DNA of 64,000 nucleotides from CATOSP01 sp034422355 (GTDB lineage: Bacteria; Chloroflexota; Dehalococcoidia; Lucifugimonadales; UBA3495): NCBI GenBank assembly GCA_034422355.1, contig DAOUJS010000006.1, forward strand, positions 1-64,000. Reading direction: 5' to 3'. The position numbers and the translations under genes were made by a program. Positions 40,639 through 49,556 of this stretch are shown here, one piece after another (positions within the stretch are counted from its first letter, which is position 1; the number at the start of each line of letters is the position of its first letter). A model generated the notes under the pieces. It ran no database searches and had not been told where the DNA came from. It was given only the letters and a program-made list of their open reading frames with translations.

Positions 40639-41511
40639 GTGCCCAATCCAAGGTCTGATTACTCCAACATATACGAGCGCCCCAGGCTGACGCTGCCCGG
40701 CAACGCCCGCATCGCCGTGTGGGTGATCATCAACGTGGAAGAGTGGGACATCAACGAGCCTATGGCCCGCACCATTCTTCCCGTGCCCCAGGGCCGGAGC
40801 GTGGTGCCGGACATCCCCAACTACGCCTGGTACGATTACGGGATGCGTGTCGGGTTCTGGCGGCTGAAGCGGGCGCTGGACCGCCACGGCGTCCCGGCCA
40901 CGATCAGCCTCAACGCCGCGGTGTGCCACACCTACCCGCACCTGGTAGAAGAGTGCGTGAAGTCCGGCTGGGAGCTGCTGGGGCACGGGTACCAGCAACG
41001 GGTCCTGAACGCCGAGGCAGACCAGCGGGATGTGATACGCAGGTCGATGGAGACCATCCGGGAGTTCTCCGGCTCGGCCCCCCGTGGCTGGATGGGGCCA
41101 GGACTGGCTGAGACGCTGGACACGCCGGACATCCTGGCCGAGGAGGGCATCGAGTACGTCTGCGACTGGTGCAACGACGACCAGCCCTACCCGATGAAGG
41201 TCAAGAGCGGGAGCCTGGTGTCCATCCCGTACACCTTGGAGCTGAATGACATTCCGATATATGCGGTGCAGCACCACCGCTCGCCGGAGATTTTCGAGCG
41301 CGCCCGCGACCAGTTCGACACCCTGTACCGGGAGGGCGCCGACAGCGCCCGGGTCATGGCCATCTCCACCCACCCCTACATCACCGGAGTCCCCCACCGC
41401 ATCAAGTACTTCGACATGATCTTCGACTATATCAAGCAGTTCGAGGGCGCGGTATTTATGACCGGCAGCGAGATTCTTGACTGGTATTTGGGGGCAAGGG
41501 ACATCAACTAA
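40639..41511 (+). CDS. Polysaccharide deacetylase / PuuE allantoinase-like protein
   Basis: The 290-residue protein has a NodB-like (CE4) fold: the strand IAVWVIINVEEWDI, RLKRALDRHGVPATISLN, the GHGYQQ His motif, and GWMGPGLAETLDTP, VCDWCNDDQPY, ISTHPYITG. The catalytic DD pair of true peptidoglycan deacetylases is not clear (EEWD at this site), which points to the PuuE/HpPgdA-like group acting on allantoin or other amides. The GTG start is supported by AAGGGGG from a repeat element. Confidence 0.75.
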   Translation: MPNPRSDYSNIYERPRLTLPGNARIAVWVIINVEEWDINEPMARTILPVPQGRSVVPDIPNYAWYDYGMRVGFWRLKRALDRHGVPATISLNAAVCHTYPHLVEECVKSGWELLGHGYQQRVLNAEADQRDVIRRSMETIREFSGSAPRGWMGPGLAETLDTPDILAEEGIEYVCDWCNDDQPYPMKVKSGSLVSIPYTLELNDIPIYAVQHHRSPEIFERARDQFDTLYREGADSARVMAISTHPYITGVPHRIKYFDMIFDYIKQFEGAVFMTGSEILDWYLGARDIN

Positions 41512-41677
41512 AGGAATGCCGGTGCATCAATGGAGTTTTGTGCCAGAAGTCCCTCGCAATCAAAAGTACCCTAAGAGAGCGTTGCTTCCCTAATTTCTGG
41601 AATGAAACGCTACTTCTGCCAGCCTGTAAGGATGCCAACTCGCAGGGGAAACTCCATCGGCCCAAATCGCTTACCGG

Positions 41678-42445
41678 CTACACGATGTAGCGGCCCCCGA
41701 CCACGTTGAGCCTGTCGCCGGTGATGTAGGCCGACTCGTCGGAGGCGAAGAACAGGCAGGCGTTGGCTATGTCCTCCACGGTTCCCTGGCGGCCTAGGGG
41801 AATGCCCCTCGCGCGCTCCGGGGAACCCCTGGGGACTCCCTGCATATCCGGGTACCATTCCGGGTGCAGCCGCTCGGTATCGGTCGATCCCGGGTTCACC
41901 AGGTTGGCCCGGACGTTGTAGGGGGCCATCTCGGCGGCTATGGCCCGGATGAGGCCCAGCAGCCCGGTCTTGGCGGTGGTCACCAGCGCGGTGTCCGGCC
42001 TGCCCGTTATCGCCGCCTGGCCTCCCAAAGCCACGATGCTCCCTGCCCGGCGTTCCATCATCCCCGGCAGCACTGCCCGGCAGAGATAGAAGGCCGAGTG
42101 CAGGTTGACGCCCATGACAGTGTGCCACTCGTCGTCGGTTATCTCCAGGATAGGCCGGTGGGGGCGAATGGCGACGTTGCTGACCAGCACGTCAATCTTC
42201 CCCAGGGCATCGATGCCCTCTTCGACCATCGCGCTCGCCCTGGCCGAGTCAGCGACGTCTCCCATGACGGTGTGGGTCCTGACGCCGAACTCGCGGCACT
42301 GCCCCGCCACACCCTCGAGTTCCTCGGCACTGCTGCGAGTGTTAAGCACCAGGTCAGCGCCCTCCCTGGCAAACGTCAATGCGATTTCGCGGCCTATGTT
42401 CCGGCTCGCGCCCGTTATCATTGCGGTCTTGTTTTCCAGCCTCAA
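41678..42445 (-). CDS. Short-chain dehydrogenase/reductase lacking the canonical catalytic Tyr and Ser
   Basis: The 255-residue protein has the Rossmann motif TGASRNIGREIA and DVLVSNVAIRPHRP. At the active site the usual S...YxxxK is replaced: the Ser position falls in VALGGQAAI (Gly) and the Tyr position in LVTTAK (Val), with only Lys kept. It may be an inactive regulator or use a different mechanism. The start TTG at 42445 has GGAGG seven bases upstream; a second in-frame TTG at 42472 lies too far up. It neighbours the ROK kinase gene upstream. Confidence 0.8.
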   Translation of the reverse strand: MRLENKTAMITGASRNIGREIALTFAREGADLVLNTRSSAEELEGVAGQCREFGVRTHTVMGDVADSARASAMVEEGIDALGKIDVLVSNVAIRPHRPILEITDDEWHTVMGVNLHSAFYLCRAVLPGMMERRAGSIVALGGQAAITGRPDTALVTTAKTGLLGLIRAIAAEMAPYNVRANLVNPGSTDTERLHPEWYPDMQGVPRGSPERARGIPLGRQGTVEDIANACLFFASDESAYITGDRLNVVGGRYIV

Positions 42446-42565
42446 CAGGTTACCTCCGGGTGTAATTCTCAAGTCTTGGGCAGACTATCACCCTTGCCGC
42501 ACGCGGGCAACAGCGGCGATGAGGTGCAAAATAAAGAGGAAGGTGGACTCAGGTATAGGGCAGGA

Positions 42566-43696
42566 CTATGCGGAAATGCTGTTCAACCAGACCAGCATGG
42601 CCGCGCCCAGCATACCCCCTGCACCCTGTAGTCTGCTGAGTTCAAAGCGGAACTCGCGGTGCCTGCCGCTCATGGCGCGGTCAAGCATCAGGGAGTGGAT
42701 GCGCGGCATCAGGTCCAGTTCCTGGATGCCGTCGGAGACGCCGCCGCCGAGCACCAGGACATCCGGGTTGTAGAGGTGGAGGACGTTGGTGAGCCCTACG
42801 CCAAGTACGGCCACCAGACGGTCGATTATGCCAAGTGCCAAGGAATCGCCCTGAGCTGCGGCCTGGAACACGTGCCCGGAGGTCACGTCTTCGGGGCGCT
42901 CCCTTGCCAGGACGGATGCCGCGCCGCTTGCCTCCGCCAACCTCTCCCGCGCCATTCGCGCTATAGCCGTGCCCGAAGCCAGGGATTCCAGGCATCCCCG
43001 GCTGCCGCACTGGCAGAGGGGGCTGTCCGGTCCCGATTCTATGGCCATGTGGCCGACCTCGGCGGCCATTCCGCCGGCTCCCAGAAACACCTGTCCCCTG
43101 TAGACGACGCCGCCTCCTACGCCCGTGCTTATGGTCAGGTACACCAGGGTCTTGGGAAGGGCTGATGCCTCCCCGCTGGTAGCATTGGGGTCTCCCGGGT
43201 TCGTTCGTCCCGCCCCGAAGTAATACTCGCCAAGGGCTGCCAGGTCGGCGTCGTTGCCCACCCATACCGGGAGCCCGAACAATGGCTCCCACAGGGCTTT
43301 CAGGGAAACGCGGTCCAGCAGCATCAGGTTGGGAGGGCGGTCCATGATTCCCGTTTCCGGGTCAATAGGCCCCGCCATTGCCAGTCCGATACCCCGGATT
43401 GTACAAGGCTGGGGGCGGTCGCCGCACCAAGCAAGGGCCTCGCGCATGACCCTTTCGCCGTTGGCCAGCAGTTCTTCAGTGGTCCGGGACAGGCTGTTGG
43501 CGACGCGGTTCTCCCAGTGGACCGTGCCGTTCCGGTCCACGACGTTCACCCGGTTCCATGTGCCCCCCCAGTCTACGGCGACGACAAACTCCGGTCCCAC
43601 CGGGGGATGGACCCTATCCGCCATTCCGTCCGAACCCGCCTGGTCCCGCTCATTGGGGCCGGCGTGGCGGGGTGGGGCGGTGTTTTCAGCAGTCAT
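42566..43696 (-). CDS. ROK-family sugar kinase
   Basis: The 376-residue kinase of the ROK family phosphorylates a sugar, most often glucose or N-acetylmannosamine. The first ATP-binding loop is VVAVDWGGTWNRV. The ROK motif EVGHMAIE and the zinc-binding segment CQCGSRGCLES are present, and VLVLGGGVSDG ends the domain. It starts right at the end of the TlpA-like gene and is the last gene of the leftward cytochrome-maturation block, possibly read through. A transcriptional role is unlikely, as no N-terminal HTH exists; the first 35 residues are a low-complexity lead. Confidence 0.85.
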   Translation of the reverse strand: MTAENTAPPRHAGPNERDQAGSDGMADRVHPPVGPEFVVAVDWGGTWNRVNVVDRNGTVHWENRVANSLSRTTEELLANGERVMREALAWCGDRPQPCTIRGIGLAMAGPIDPETGIMDRPPNLMLLDRVSLKALWEPLFGLPVWVGNDADLAALGEYYFGAGRTNPGDPNATSGEASALPKTLVYLTISTGVGGGVVYRGQVFLGAGGMAAEVGHMAIESGPDSPLCQCGSRGCLESLASGTAIARMARERLAEASGAASVLARERPEDVTSGHVFQAAAQGDSLALGIIDRLVAVLGVGLTNVLHLYNPDVLVLGGGVSDGIQELDLMPRIHSLMLDRAMSGRHREFRFELSRLQGAGGMLGAAMLVWLNSISA

Positions 43697-44275
43697 CTAA
43701 CCCGACGCCCCTGCAACGTTTTCGGCGAGCAACTCATCGAGGATGGAGCGCAGGCGCCCCGCGTTCATGGGACCCACGAACCGCTTGACGACGCGCCCTT
43801 CCCGGTCGATGAAGAACTTCTCGGGTATGCCCGTCACCCCGTAGTCTATGGCTATCTGCCCATCGCCGTCTATCCCATTGGGGTAGGGTACGCTGTACTC
43901 ATCGACGTGAGAGCGCACGTCGTCGTCCCGGTCCCAAATGGAGATTCCGATGAACTGCACAGGCTTGCCCTCGTATTCGCCGTAGACTTGGGACAGGACC
44001 GGCGCTTCGGCGCGGCAGGGAGGGCACCACGAGGACCAGAAATCGAGCATTACCACCTTGCCCCGCATTCCTGACAGGGATACAGGGCCACCCTCCAGTG
44101 TTTCCAGGGAAAAGTCCCTGGGAGTGTCCAGCAGAACCTCTACCTGGCCCAATTCGGTGTTGACCCCAAAGCCGCCGGGAACGCCACCGGACTTGACCGA
44201 TGCCCACGTGAGCAGGGCCAGCAGGCCCAGTACAGGGACCGCTGTGCCGACCAGAAGCCAACCGCGCTTGCCCAA
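43697..44275 (-). CDS. TlpA/ResA/CcmG-type thiol-disulfide oxidoreductase
   Basis: The 192-residue protein has one N-terminal helix (WLLVGTAVPVLGLLALLTW) and an extracytoplasmic thioredoxin domain with the active site FWSSWCPPCRAE (Cys84, Cys87) and the cis-Pro loop GVTGIPEKFFID. It reduces the heme-binding CxxCH cysteines of apocytochromes c, or the CcmH thiols. The start is TTG. It lies in the ccm block after the CcmI-like and the unclassified membrane genes, as expected for a CcmG. Confidence 0.85.
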   Translation of the reverse strand: MGKRGWLLVGTAVPVLGLLALLTWASVKSGGVPGGFGVNTELGQVEVLLDTPRDFSLETLEGGPVSLSGMRGKVVMLDFWSSWCPPCRAEAPVLSQVYGEYEGKPVQFIGISIWDRDDDVRSHVDEYSVPYPNGIDGDGQIAIDYGVTGIPEKFFIDREGRVVKRFVGPMNAGRLRSILDELLAENVAGASG

Positions 44276-44289
44276 GACCGTTCCAGTGC

Positions 44290-45519
44290 CTATTCCGCGG
44301 TTCTGCCGGCAGCGGGTTGGGCTTCGTCGGCGTCGGCGGTTCTTCCTCTGTCCAGGAACCGGCCCTTCAGCGTCTGGCGTACGCTCTGGTACTCGGATTC
44401 GTCCACGTCTCCCCGGCTATAGCTGTCGTCCAGGGCGGCGATTTCGTGGATGAGAGAGTCCCGGTCTGCCGGGCTCGGGGCCGCTGGGTCAGTTACGGCG
44501 CGCCGGCCCGAGGGTCGGAGTCCGCCCCAGGCCAGCAGACTGGCAAGGACCACGCCCAGGATGGCGGGGATGGCCCCCTGCCAGAGTGCCTCGCTGCGTG
44601 CCCACTTCTCCAGGCGCGTCAGTATCCCGGGCTGGGGGAGGCCGGACAGGGTGACCATTATCTCTTCGCTGCGGGCCAGGTCTCTCGCCTCCCAGGCGTC
44701 GTACACCGTGCCGTCGAGGTTGGGTGACGCCACCCGCTTCAGGGGGGCTACGTCGAGTCCACGCAGCCGGTCCGGGACCAGGACCTGGAAGATGTCCGCG
44801 CCCTGGTGGAATGCCTGGCGGTAAGTTAGTGAGTCGCCCTGGTAGGGAATCTTGTAGGAAAACTCCAGGTTGTGCTGTCCGGGAGTGACCTGGGATGTGA
44901 CGGCGAAGCCGGTGCCCACGGATACGATGTCGCCTCCCGGCATGTCCGATTGCAGTCCCAGGGTCTCGGCCAGCGGCGGCAGGGAAAAGCGGAGGAAGCT
45001 CATCTGGGCGGGAACGGACAGGTCCGGCTGGAGGGTGCGGTCGCTGCCGTTGACCAGGGTCACGAAGTCTATTAGGGTGACTTCCCGCTCGGTGGGGTCA
45101 ACGCCGGCCACCACGCTCAGATGGTGGGTGACTTTGATCACCGTGGCATCGGTGGTGGTCTCGTATATGTTCAGTACAACGTTGCCGGACAGTTCTTCCA
45201 GGGAGAAGGCTTGAGTGTACAGTGCGCCGGAGTGGTTGACGGCCAGGGCGTAGCGGGCATCAGGCACGGCGGGCAGCCCGGCAAGCTCGAAGCTGCCTTC
45301 ATCGTCAACCTGGGCGAGAGAAGTGCCGAGGACGCCGCCGCCGGCCCCGGTGACCAGCGCGAGCACCTGAACTTCCCTGGGAAGGTCCGCTCCCTCGGTG
45401 CCGTTCACGACCGTACCGGCAATCGTCAACGGCGCCTGGGCGGCAATGCTGGCAGTCCCATACAGAACAACGCCCAACGCAAGGGACAAAACCACGAGCA
45501 ATGCACGCAGCGGTCTCAT
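44290..45519 (-). CDS. Membrane protein of the cytochrome c maturation block with a carboxypeptidase-regulatory-like domain
   Basis: The 409-residue protein begins MRPLRALLVVLSLALG, a signal/anchor helix. Residues about 25-110 form a transthyretin-like domain (TIAGTVVNGTEG, FELAGLPAVPDARYALAV). A second extracytoplasmic beta domain follows, then a membrane helix (GAIPAILGVVLASLLAWGGL) and a cytoplasmic tail with an SHOCT-like hairpin (LIHEIAALDDSYSRGDVDESEY). Overlap of start and upstream stop (ATGAG at 45516-45519) shows translational coupling to the zinc-ribbon gene. I do not recognise a named family; location in the ccm block suggests a part in apocytochrome handling. Confidence 0.65.
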   Translation of the reverse strand: MRPLRALLVVLSLALGVVLYGTASIAAQAPLTIAGTVVNGTEGADLPREVQVLALVTGAGGGVLGTSLAQVDDEGSFELAGLPAVPDARYALAVNHSGALYTQAFSLEELSGNVVLNIYETTTDATVIKVTHHLSVVAGVDPTEREVTLIDFVTLVNGSDRTLQPDLSVPAQMSFLRFSLPPLAETLGLQSDMPGGDIVSVGTGFAVTSQVTPGQHNLEFSYKIPYQGDSLTYRQAFHQGADIFQVLVPDRLRGLDVAPLKRVASPNLDGTVYDAWEARDLARSEEIMVTLSGLPQPGILTRLEKWARSEALWQGAIPAILGVVLASLLAWGGLRPSGRRAVTDPAAPSPADRDSLIHEIAALDDSYSRGDVDESEYQSVRQTLKGRFLDRGRTADADEAQPAAGRTAE

Positions 45520-45989
45520 TCCTCGCTGACTCCGCTTTGTTGGGTTATGGCGGTGGACCGGGACTGCCCGCACGCAGGACAGGGTTTGCCTTCTCCGGGC
45601 AACGGCGCGCCGCACCCTGCGCAGTCTGGCACAGCTCCGTTGACCCCGTTGGATGACAGGCGGGCCAGGAGCACTTGCCGTTCCAGGTCTTGCTCCGGGT
45701 TCACCGTCCGCGACTCGTCGATGCGACGGAGCAGGGACGCCGCCTCCAGCCTGTAGGCCAGCAACTGCTCCCGATAGACGTCCTCCGGGACATTGCCCAC
45801 TTGATGTTCCAGTTGCAGCGTTTGTATGGAGTCCAGCAGGGACTCCAGTTCAGCGTAGCTAGTCGCGGTATCTGAATTGGTCGCACCGGCATCGTCGGAA
45901 GACCCGCGGCGCAGGAACGGATGGAGGACGGCGATGACGCAGAGAAAAGCCAGCATCCCGGCCACCACAAGCATGATCGGCTCAACCAT
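45516..45989 (-). CDS. CcmI-like membrane protein with C-terminal zinc ribbon
   Basis: The 157-residue protein has an N-terminal helix (IMLVVAGMLAFLCVIAVLHPFLR), a coiled-coil-type helical middle (LESLLDSIQTLQLEHQVG, then EQLLAYRLEAASLLRRIDE), and a C-terminal zinc ribbon CAGC...CPACG. The helical part resembles CcmI N-terminal domains, which in other bacteria bind apocytochromes and CcmH-F, but the zinc ribbon is unusual. It overlaps the next gene by four bases and follows ccmF, supporting a place in the maturation machinery. Confidence 0.6.
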   Translation of the reverse strand: MVEPIMLVVAGMLAFLCVIAVLHPFLRRGSSDDAGATNSDTATSYAELESLLDSIQTLQLEHQVGNVPEDVYREQLLAYRLEAASLLRRIDESRTVNPEQDLERQVLLARLSSNGVNGAVPDCAGCGAPLPGEGKPCPACGQSRSTAITQQSGVSEE

Positions 45990-46073
45990 TTGAGATACGG
46001 ATCCTCAGCGAGTGTAGCGGCCCCGGACCGTGTTGAGGAGCCGCGGTTTTGATGTCGTTCCTGCCGTGTCCAA

Positions 46074-48083
46074 TCAGGCCGTTCCCGGCCCGGCTGTCTG
46101 GGTCTGAGGGCTTGGGACGGTGAGCAGTGATGGCGACCTGACCGGAATCCTGGCGGGTTGCGGCCAGAGGGCGATGAGCGTACCCAAGACCATCACCGGC
46201 CCGGCGACCCACATCCACCAGATAAGAGGGTTGACCAGAATACGCACCCCTACGCTGCCATCCGCCATGTTCTCGCTGGGCACCACGTACAGGTCTTCCA
46301 CGGGAGTCGAGTGGATGGCAGCCCGGGTCGAGGCCATGTTGAAGGAAGGATAGAAATGCCGGCCCGGTTCCATGAAGTAGGCAAACTCCCCATTCTTGTA
46401 GACCTCGAACCGGGATAGGTATTCGGTCCGGTTGCCTTTGAACTCTTCCGTAGTGCCAAGGTAGCGGACCTGGTACTCACGCACTGTCGCGCTCTCCCCC
46501 GGCGCGAGGGCCACGTCCCGCTGGATGTTGAAGAAGGACGTGCCGACCACGCCCAGGGCCACCATGACCACGGCGAGATGGACTATGTAGCCGCCGTAGC
46601 GCGGGCGGTTGCCCCAAACCAGGTGGACGAAGGCGGCGGCGTGGTTTTCTCCCCGCGCTTTGGCGGTTGAACGTGTGCCCCTTGCCCAGTCCTGTAAGAC
46701 GCCCGTGGTTACCATAGCGGCCAGGGCGAACCCGGCCAAAGCGTAGGGCTTCCAAATTCCCACTGCCAGGAGGACAATGATCACTGTCGCAGCGGCAATG
46801 GACGGGACCACTAGCGAGCGGCGTATGGCGTTCCACGTGGCCTGACGCCAGGGCAGCATTGGCCCTACGCCCATGAGGAAGATGAGGGCCAGGAAGATGG
46901 GGCCGTTTACCTGGTCGTAGAAGGGCCGGGCCAGGGTGACCTCCTCTCCGGTGAAGAGCTGTGATAGCAACGGATATACCGTGCCCCACAACGTCACGAA
47001 GGCGATGGCCAGCAGCAACAGGTTGTTAATCAGGAACGCCGCTTCCCGCGACAGCATTGAGTCCAGGTCCCGGTCACTCTTGAGACGGTTGTAACGCCAG
47101 AAGAATACCGCGAATGGCACGATAACGCCCACAGCCATGAATAGGAGGAATATCCAGCCCAGGGTAGACGCTCCAAATGAATGGACGGAAGGAACGGAGC
47201 CTCCCCGGTTCATAAACATCCCGTAGAGGGCCAGTCCGAAAGCCACGTTAATCAGCACGATGTTCCACATGCGAAACATGCCCCGGCGTTTCTGCACCAT
47301 GACCGAGTGGATGAAGGCGGTGAGACCGAGCCAGGGCATCAGGGCCGCGTTTTCCACCGGGTCCCAGAACCAGTAGCCACCCCATCCCAGGATGGTGTAG
47401 GCCCACCAGGAGCCGAGGAGCAGGCCGCAGGCCAGCAAGGCCCAGGAGATGATCCCCCAGAGCCGCGCCGCGTCGAGCCATTGGTCGCCGGTCTTGCCCC
47501 CGATCAGGGACCCCATGACGAAAGCGAGGGGGATGGACGTTGCGACAAGACCTGCCATCAATGCCGGAGGATGGAAGAACATGCCAAAGTGGGTCAGAAG
47601 GGGATTTATTCCCTCTCCGTCCATGGGAATGAATGGCAGTTTGTCGAAGGGGTTGGCCATGAACCCGATGACGGCCAGGAAGAAGGTCAACACCACCATC
47701 AATACCCCGGTGGTATAGGGAAGGGTCTCTCGTGTTGCGGCAGGGGCGCGCCAGATGGCAATTGAAGCCATGATCGACAGCACGAAGGCTATGTATAGCA
47801 GGGAGCCTTCATTCCCCGCGTAGAACGCTACCCAGGTGAAGTGGTCTTCCATTGCTATATCGCTGTGGGCTGCGACATAGGCAACCTCGAAGTCCCGGTT
47901 GATGAAGAGAGTAACGAGGCTTAGGGTGGCAACGGTCAATGCCAGCACGGTGAGGTGAGACGCCCGTTGCGCGCTGACCACCAGTTCCGGGGAACCCCTC
48001 AATTTACCCAGCACCGAGCCGAAGGCTCCGTATGAGGCTAGGGCCAGGGCGATCCACACGCACATTGCTCCCAGGTCAGCCAT
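46074..48083 (-). CDS. ccmF: Heme lyase subunit CcmF
   Basis: A 669-residue polytopic protein of cytochrome c biogenesis. The WWD-type heme-handling motif GGYWFWDPVENAALMPWL, flanked by His residues, is intact. Several further helices with HFGMFFHPPALMAG and the C-terminal domain with WWMWVAGPVMVLGTL match CcmF. With CcmH it ligates heme to CxxCH motifs of cytochromes such as ActA and ActE nearby. It overlaps the 3' end of the ccmH gene by eight bases. ccmA-E were not found in the window. Confidence 0.9.
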   Translation of the reverse strand: MADLGAMCVWIALALASYGAFGSVLGKLRGSPELVVSAQRASHLTVLALTVATLSLVTLFINRDFEVAYVAAHSDIAMEDHFTWVAFYAGNEGSLLYIAFVLSIMASIAIWRAPAATRETLPYTTGVLMVVLTFFLAVIGFMANPFDKLPFIPMDGEGINPLLTHFGMFFHPPALMAGLVATSIPLAFVMGSLIGGKTGDQWLDAARLWGIISWALLACGLLLGSWWAYTILGWGGYWFWDPVENAALMPWLGLTAFIHSVMVQKRRGMFRMWNIVLINVAFGLALYGMFMNRGGSVPSVHSFGASTLGWIFLLFMAVGVIVPFAVFFWRYNRLKSDRDLDSMLSREAAFLINNLLLLAIAFVTLWGTVYPLLSQLFTGEEVTLARPFYDQVNGPIFLALIFLMGVGPMLPWRQATWNAIRRSLVVPSIAAATVIIVLLAVGIWKPYALAGFALAAMVTTGVLQDWARGTRSTAKARGENHAAAFVHLVWGNRPRYGGYIVHLAVVMVALGVVGTSFFNIQRDVALAPGESATVREYQVRYLGTTEEFKGNRTEYLSRFEVYKNGEFAYFMEPGRHFYPSFNMASTRAAIHSTPVEDLYVVPSENMADGSVGVRILVNPLIWWMWVAGPVMVLGTLIALWPQPARIPVRSPSLLTVPSPQTQTAGPGTA

Positions 48084-48663
48084 TACGTTCCTCTGCAGCG
48101 GGAGCGTTTTCGGCTATGCTTGAGGAGTCGTCCATGGATAGACCGCGGTCTACTTCTTCCAAGTACGGCTGCAGGTCCTCGTCCTCCTGTTGTACAGCTT
48201 GCACGTCTGCTGAGGGACGCTTCATGGAGCGCAGAATTACCAAGCCGATGGCGGTGCCCAGCAGCACCGAGCCTATGGGGAGCACCCAGGCCCAGATATG
48301 TGCGCCTCTCTTGGGAGGCGCGGCCAGCACCTTTGGCCCGTACCGTTCCTCGAAGTAGTCCAGGACCTCCTGGCGCGTGTAGCCCTCGGCCAGCAGTTCC
48401 CGCACCTTCTGGCGCATCTGCCGGGCCAATTCCACCTGCGCCTGGTCTATGGACTCGGCGGGGCAGACCGGACACATGAGCATCCGGTCGATACTTTGGG
48501 CCTCTTCCTCATTGTAGGAACCCATGACCGGGCCGCTGGTAGGCGGGGTTGCGTCCTGGGTAAGGCCGATTGACGGACGAACAGCCAGAGTCAAAAGCGC
48601 GATAGCTGTGAACAGGGCGGCTAACGCTACCGGGAATCTCTTGAATGAGCGAGAGTTCAACAT
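48076..48663 (-). CDS. ccmH: CcmH/CycL thiol-oxidoreductase
   Basis: The 195-residue protein has a signal/anchor helix (PVALAALFTAIALLTLAV), the redox motif LMCPVCPAESI (Cys64, Cys67), the conserved helix MRQKVRELLAEGYTRQEVLDYF and GPKVLAAPP, then a membrane helix (IWAWVLPIGSVLLGTAIGLVI). The typical LRCPVCQNQS motif is changed to LMCPVCPAES, but both cysteines are kept. The ATG at 48663 is chosen since it leads directly into the signal helix; a GTG at 48732 is in frame. The gene starts the ccm group. Confidence 0.85.
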   Translation of the reverse strand: MLNSRSFKRFPVALAALFTAIALLTLAVRPSIGLTQDATPPTSGPVMGSYNEEEAQSIDRMLMCPVCPAESIDQAQVELARQMRQKVRELLAEGYTRQEVLDYFEERYGPKVLAAPPKRGAHIWAWVLPIGSVLLGTAIGLVILRSMKRPSADVQAVQQEDEDLQPYLEEVDRGLSMDDSSSIAENAPAAEERNG

Positions 48664-48912
48664 CAGGCCGGTACGGTATCGTTCAAACGACAGGTTGCCA
48701 TTGCCCGGCGGAGGGTTGACGTTTCCGCCCACTATTGTACCAGCACCATGCGGCGGGGTCTTTAACCGGCACTGTACCCGATTGCCATGCGAAAAAGGCC
48801 CCGGAGTTGGGGCGAAGGGGAAAATGCCGGGAAGCGGCTGAGACCGCCGCCCATATCAGGTGCGGGGCCGGATGTGCCCCTGAGGGACCGCATTGCAGTG
48901 GAGTTGGAGCGC

Positions 48913-49512
48913 CTAACACCCTGCAGACGGGTCCTGGCCTTGGAGACAGTCCATCACGTAGCGGGTCACCAGGTCTATCTCGTCCGTAGTCATGAGCTTG
49001 CCGAAAGCGGGCATCACCGTCAGACCGGACATCATAAAGGGTTTCATGCCGTCGGCGCCAAGGTCGATAACTGTTGTCGAGGTCAGGTCGGGCGTGACTG
49101 CCGTTTCATAGCCATACTCGTTGATCATCAGGTTCAATACCGGGCCGTCGCCACGGCCCTCTGCGCCGTGGCACTGCAAGCAGTTCACTTCATACAGGTG
49201 CTTGCCGGTGTTGAAGGATGTCGACTTGGGAGCCGGGACCCAGTCCACGGGAACCGCGCCTTCCACGCCCGGCAGCCTGGGGGGTTCGCCGGATTTGTAG
49301 GTCTGCTGGTAATGCATCTCGTAAAATATGTCCAGGGGGTATGTGCCCTGCCCGCAGGCCATGGCGGCCAACGCCACCAGAACAACGGCTCCGAACAAAT
49401 GCAATTTGCGCCAAGCCCTGGGATTCGGCAGACCCTGACGGGCGCGCTCCGGGGGCTTTGATTCAGGCGTTATTCCATGCATGTGCAGCTTTGTCATTTG
49501 AGGATTAGCCAT
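48913..49512 (-). CDS. actE: Alternative complex III cytochrome c subunit ActE
   Basis: The 199-residue protein is a lipid-anchored mono-heme cytochrome c: lipoprotein signal ending LAAMACGQG (Cys53), heme site CLQCH, and a distal Met in SGLTVMPAF. The segment after the lipid Cys, YPLDIFYEMHYQQTYKSGEP, is highly conserved in ActE. It receives electrons from the complex and passes them on. Next to ActD and the NrfD subunits, so the assignment is firm. Confidence 0.9.
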   Translation of the reverse strand: MANPQMTKLHMHGITPESKPPERARQGLPNPRAWRKLHLFGAVVLVALAAMACGQGTYPLDIFYEMHYQQTYKSGEPPRLPGVEGAVPVDWVPAPKSTSFNTGKHLYEVNCLQCHGAEGRGDGPVLNLMINEYGYETAVTPDLTSTTVIDLGADGMKPFMMSGLTVMPAFGKLMTTDEIDLVTRYVMDCLQGQDPSAGC

Positions 49513-49556
49513 TGCTGTAGAAGCCTGAACTCCAGATCTGGGGCTTGGGTTTCCTG

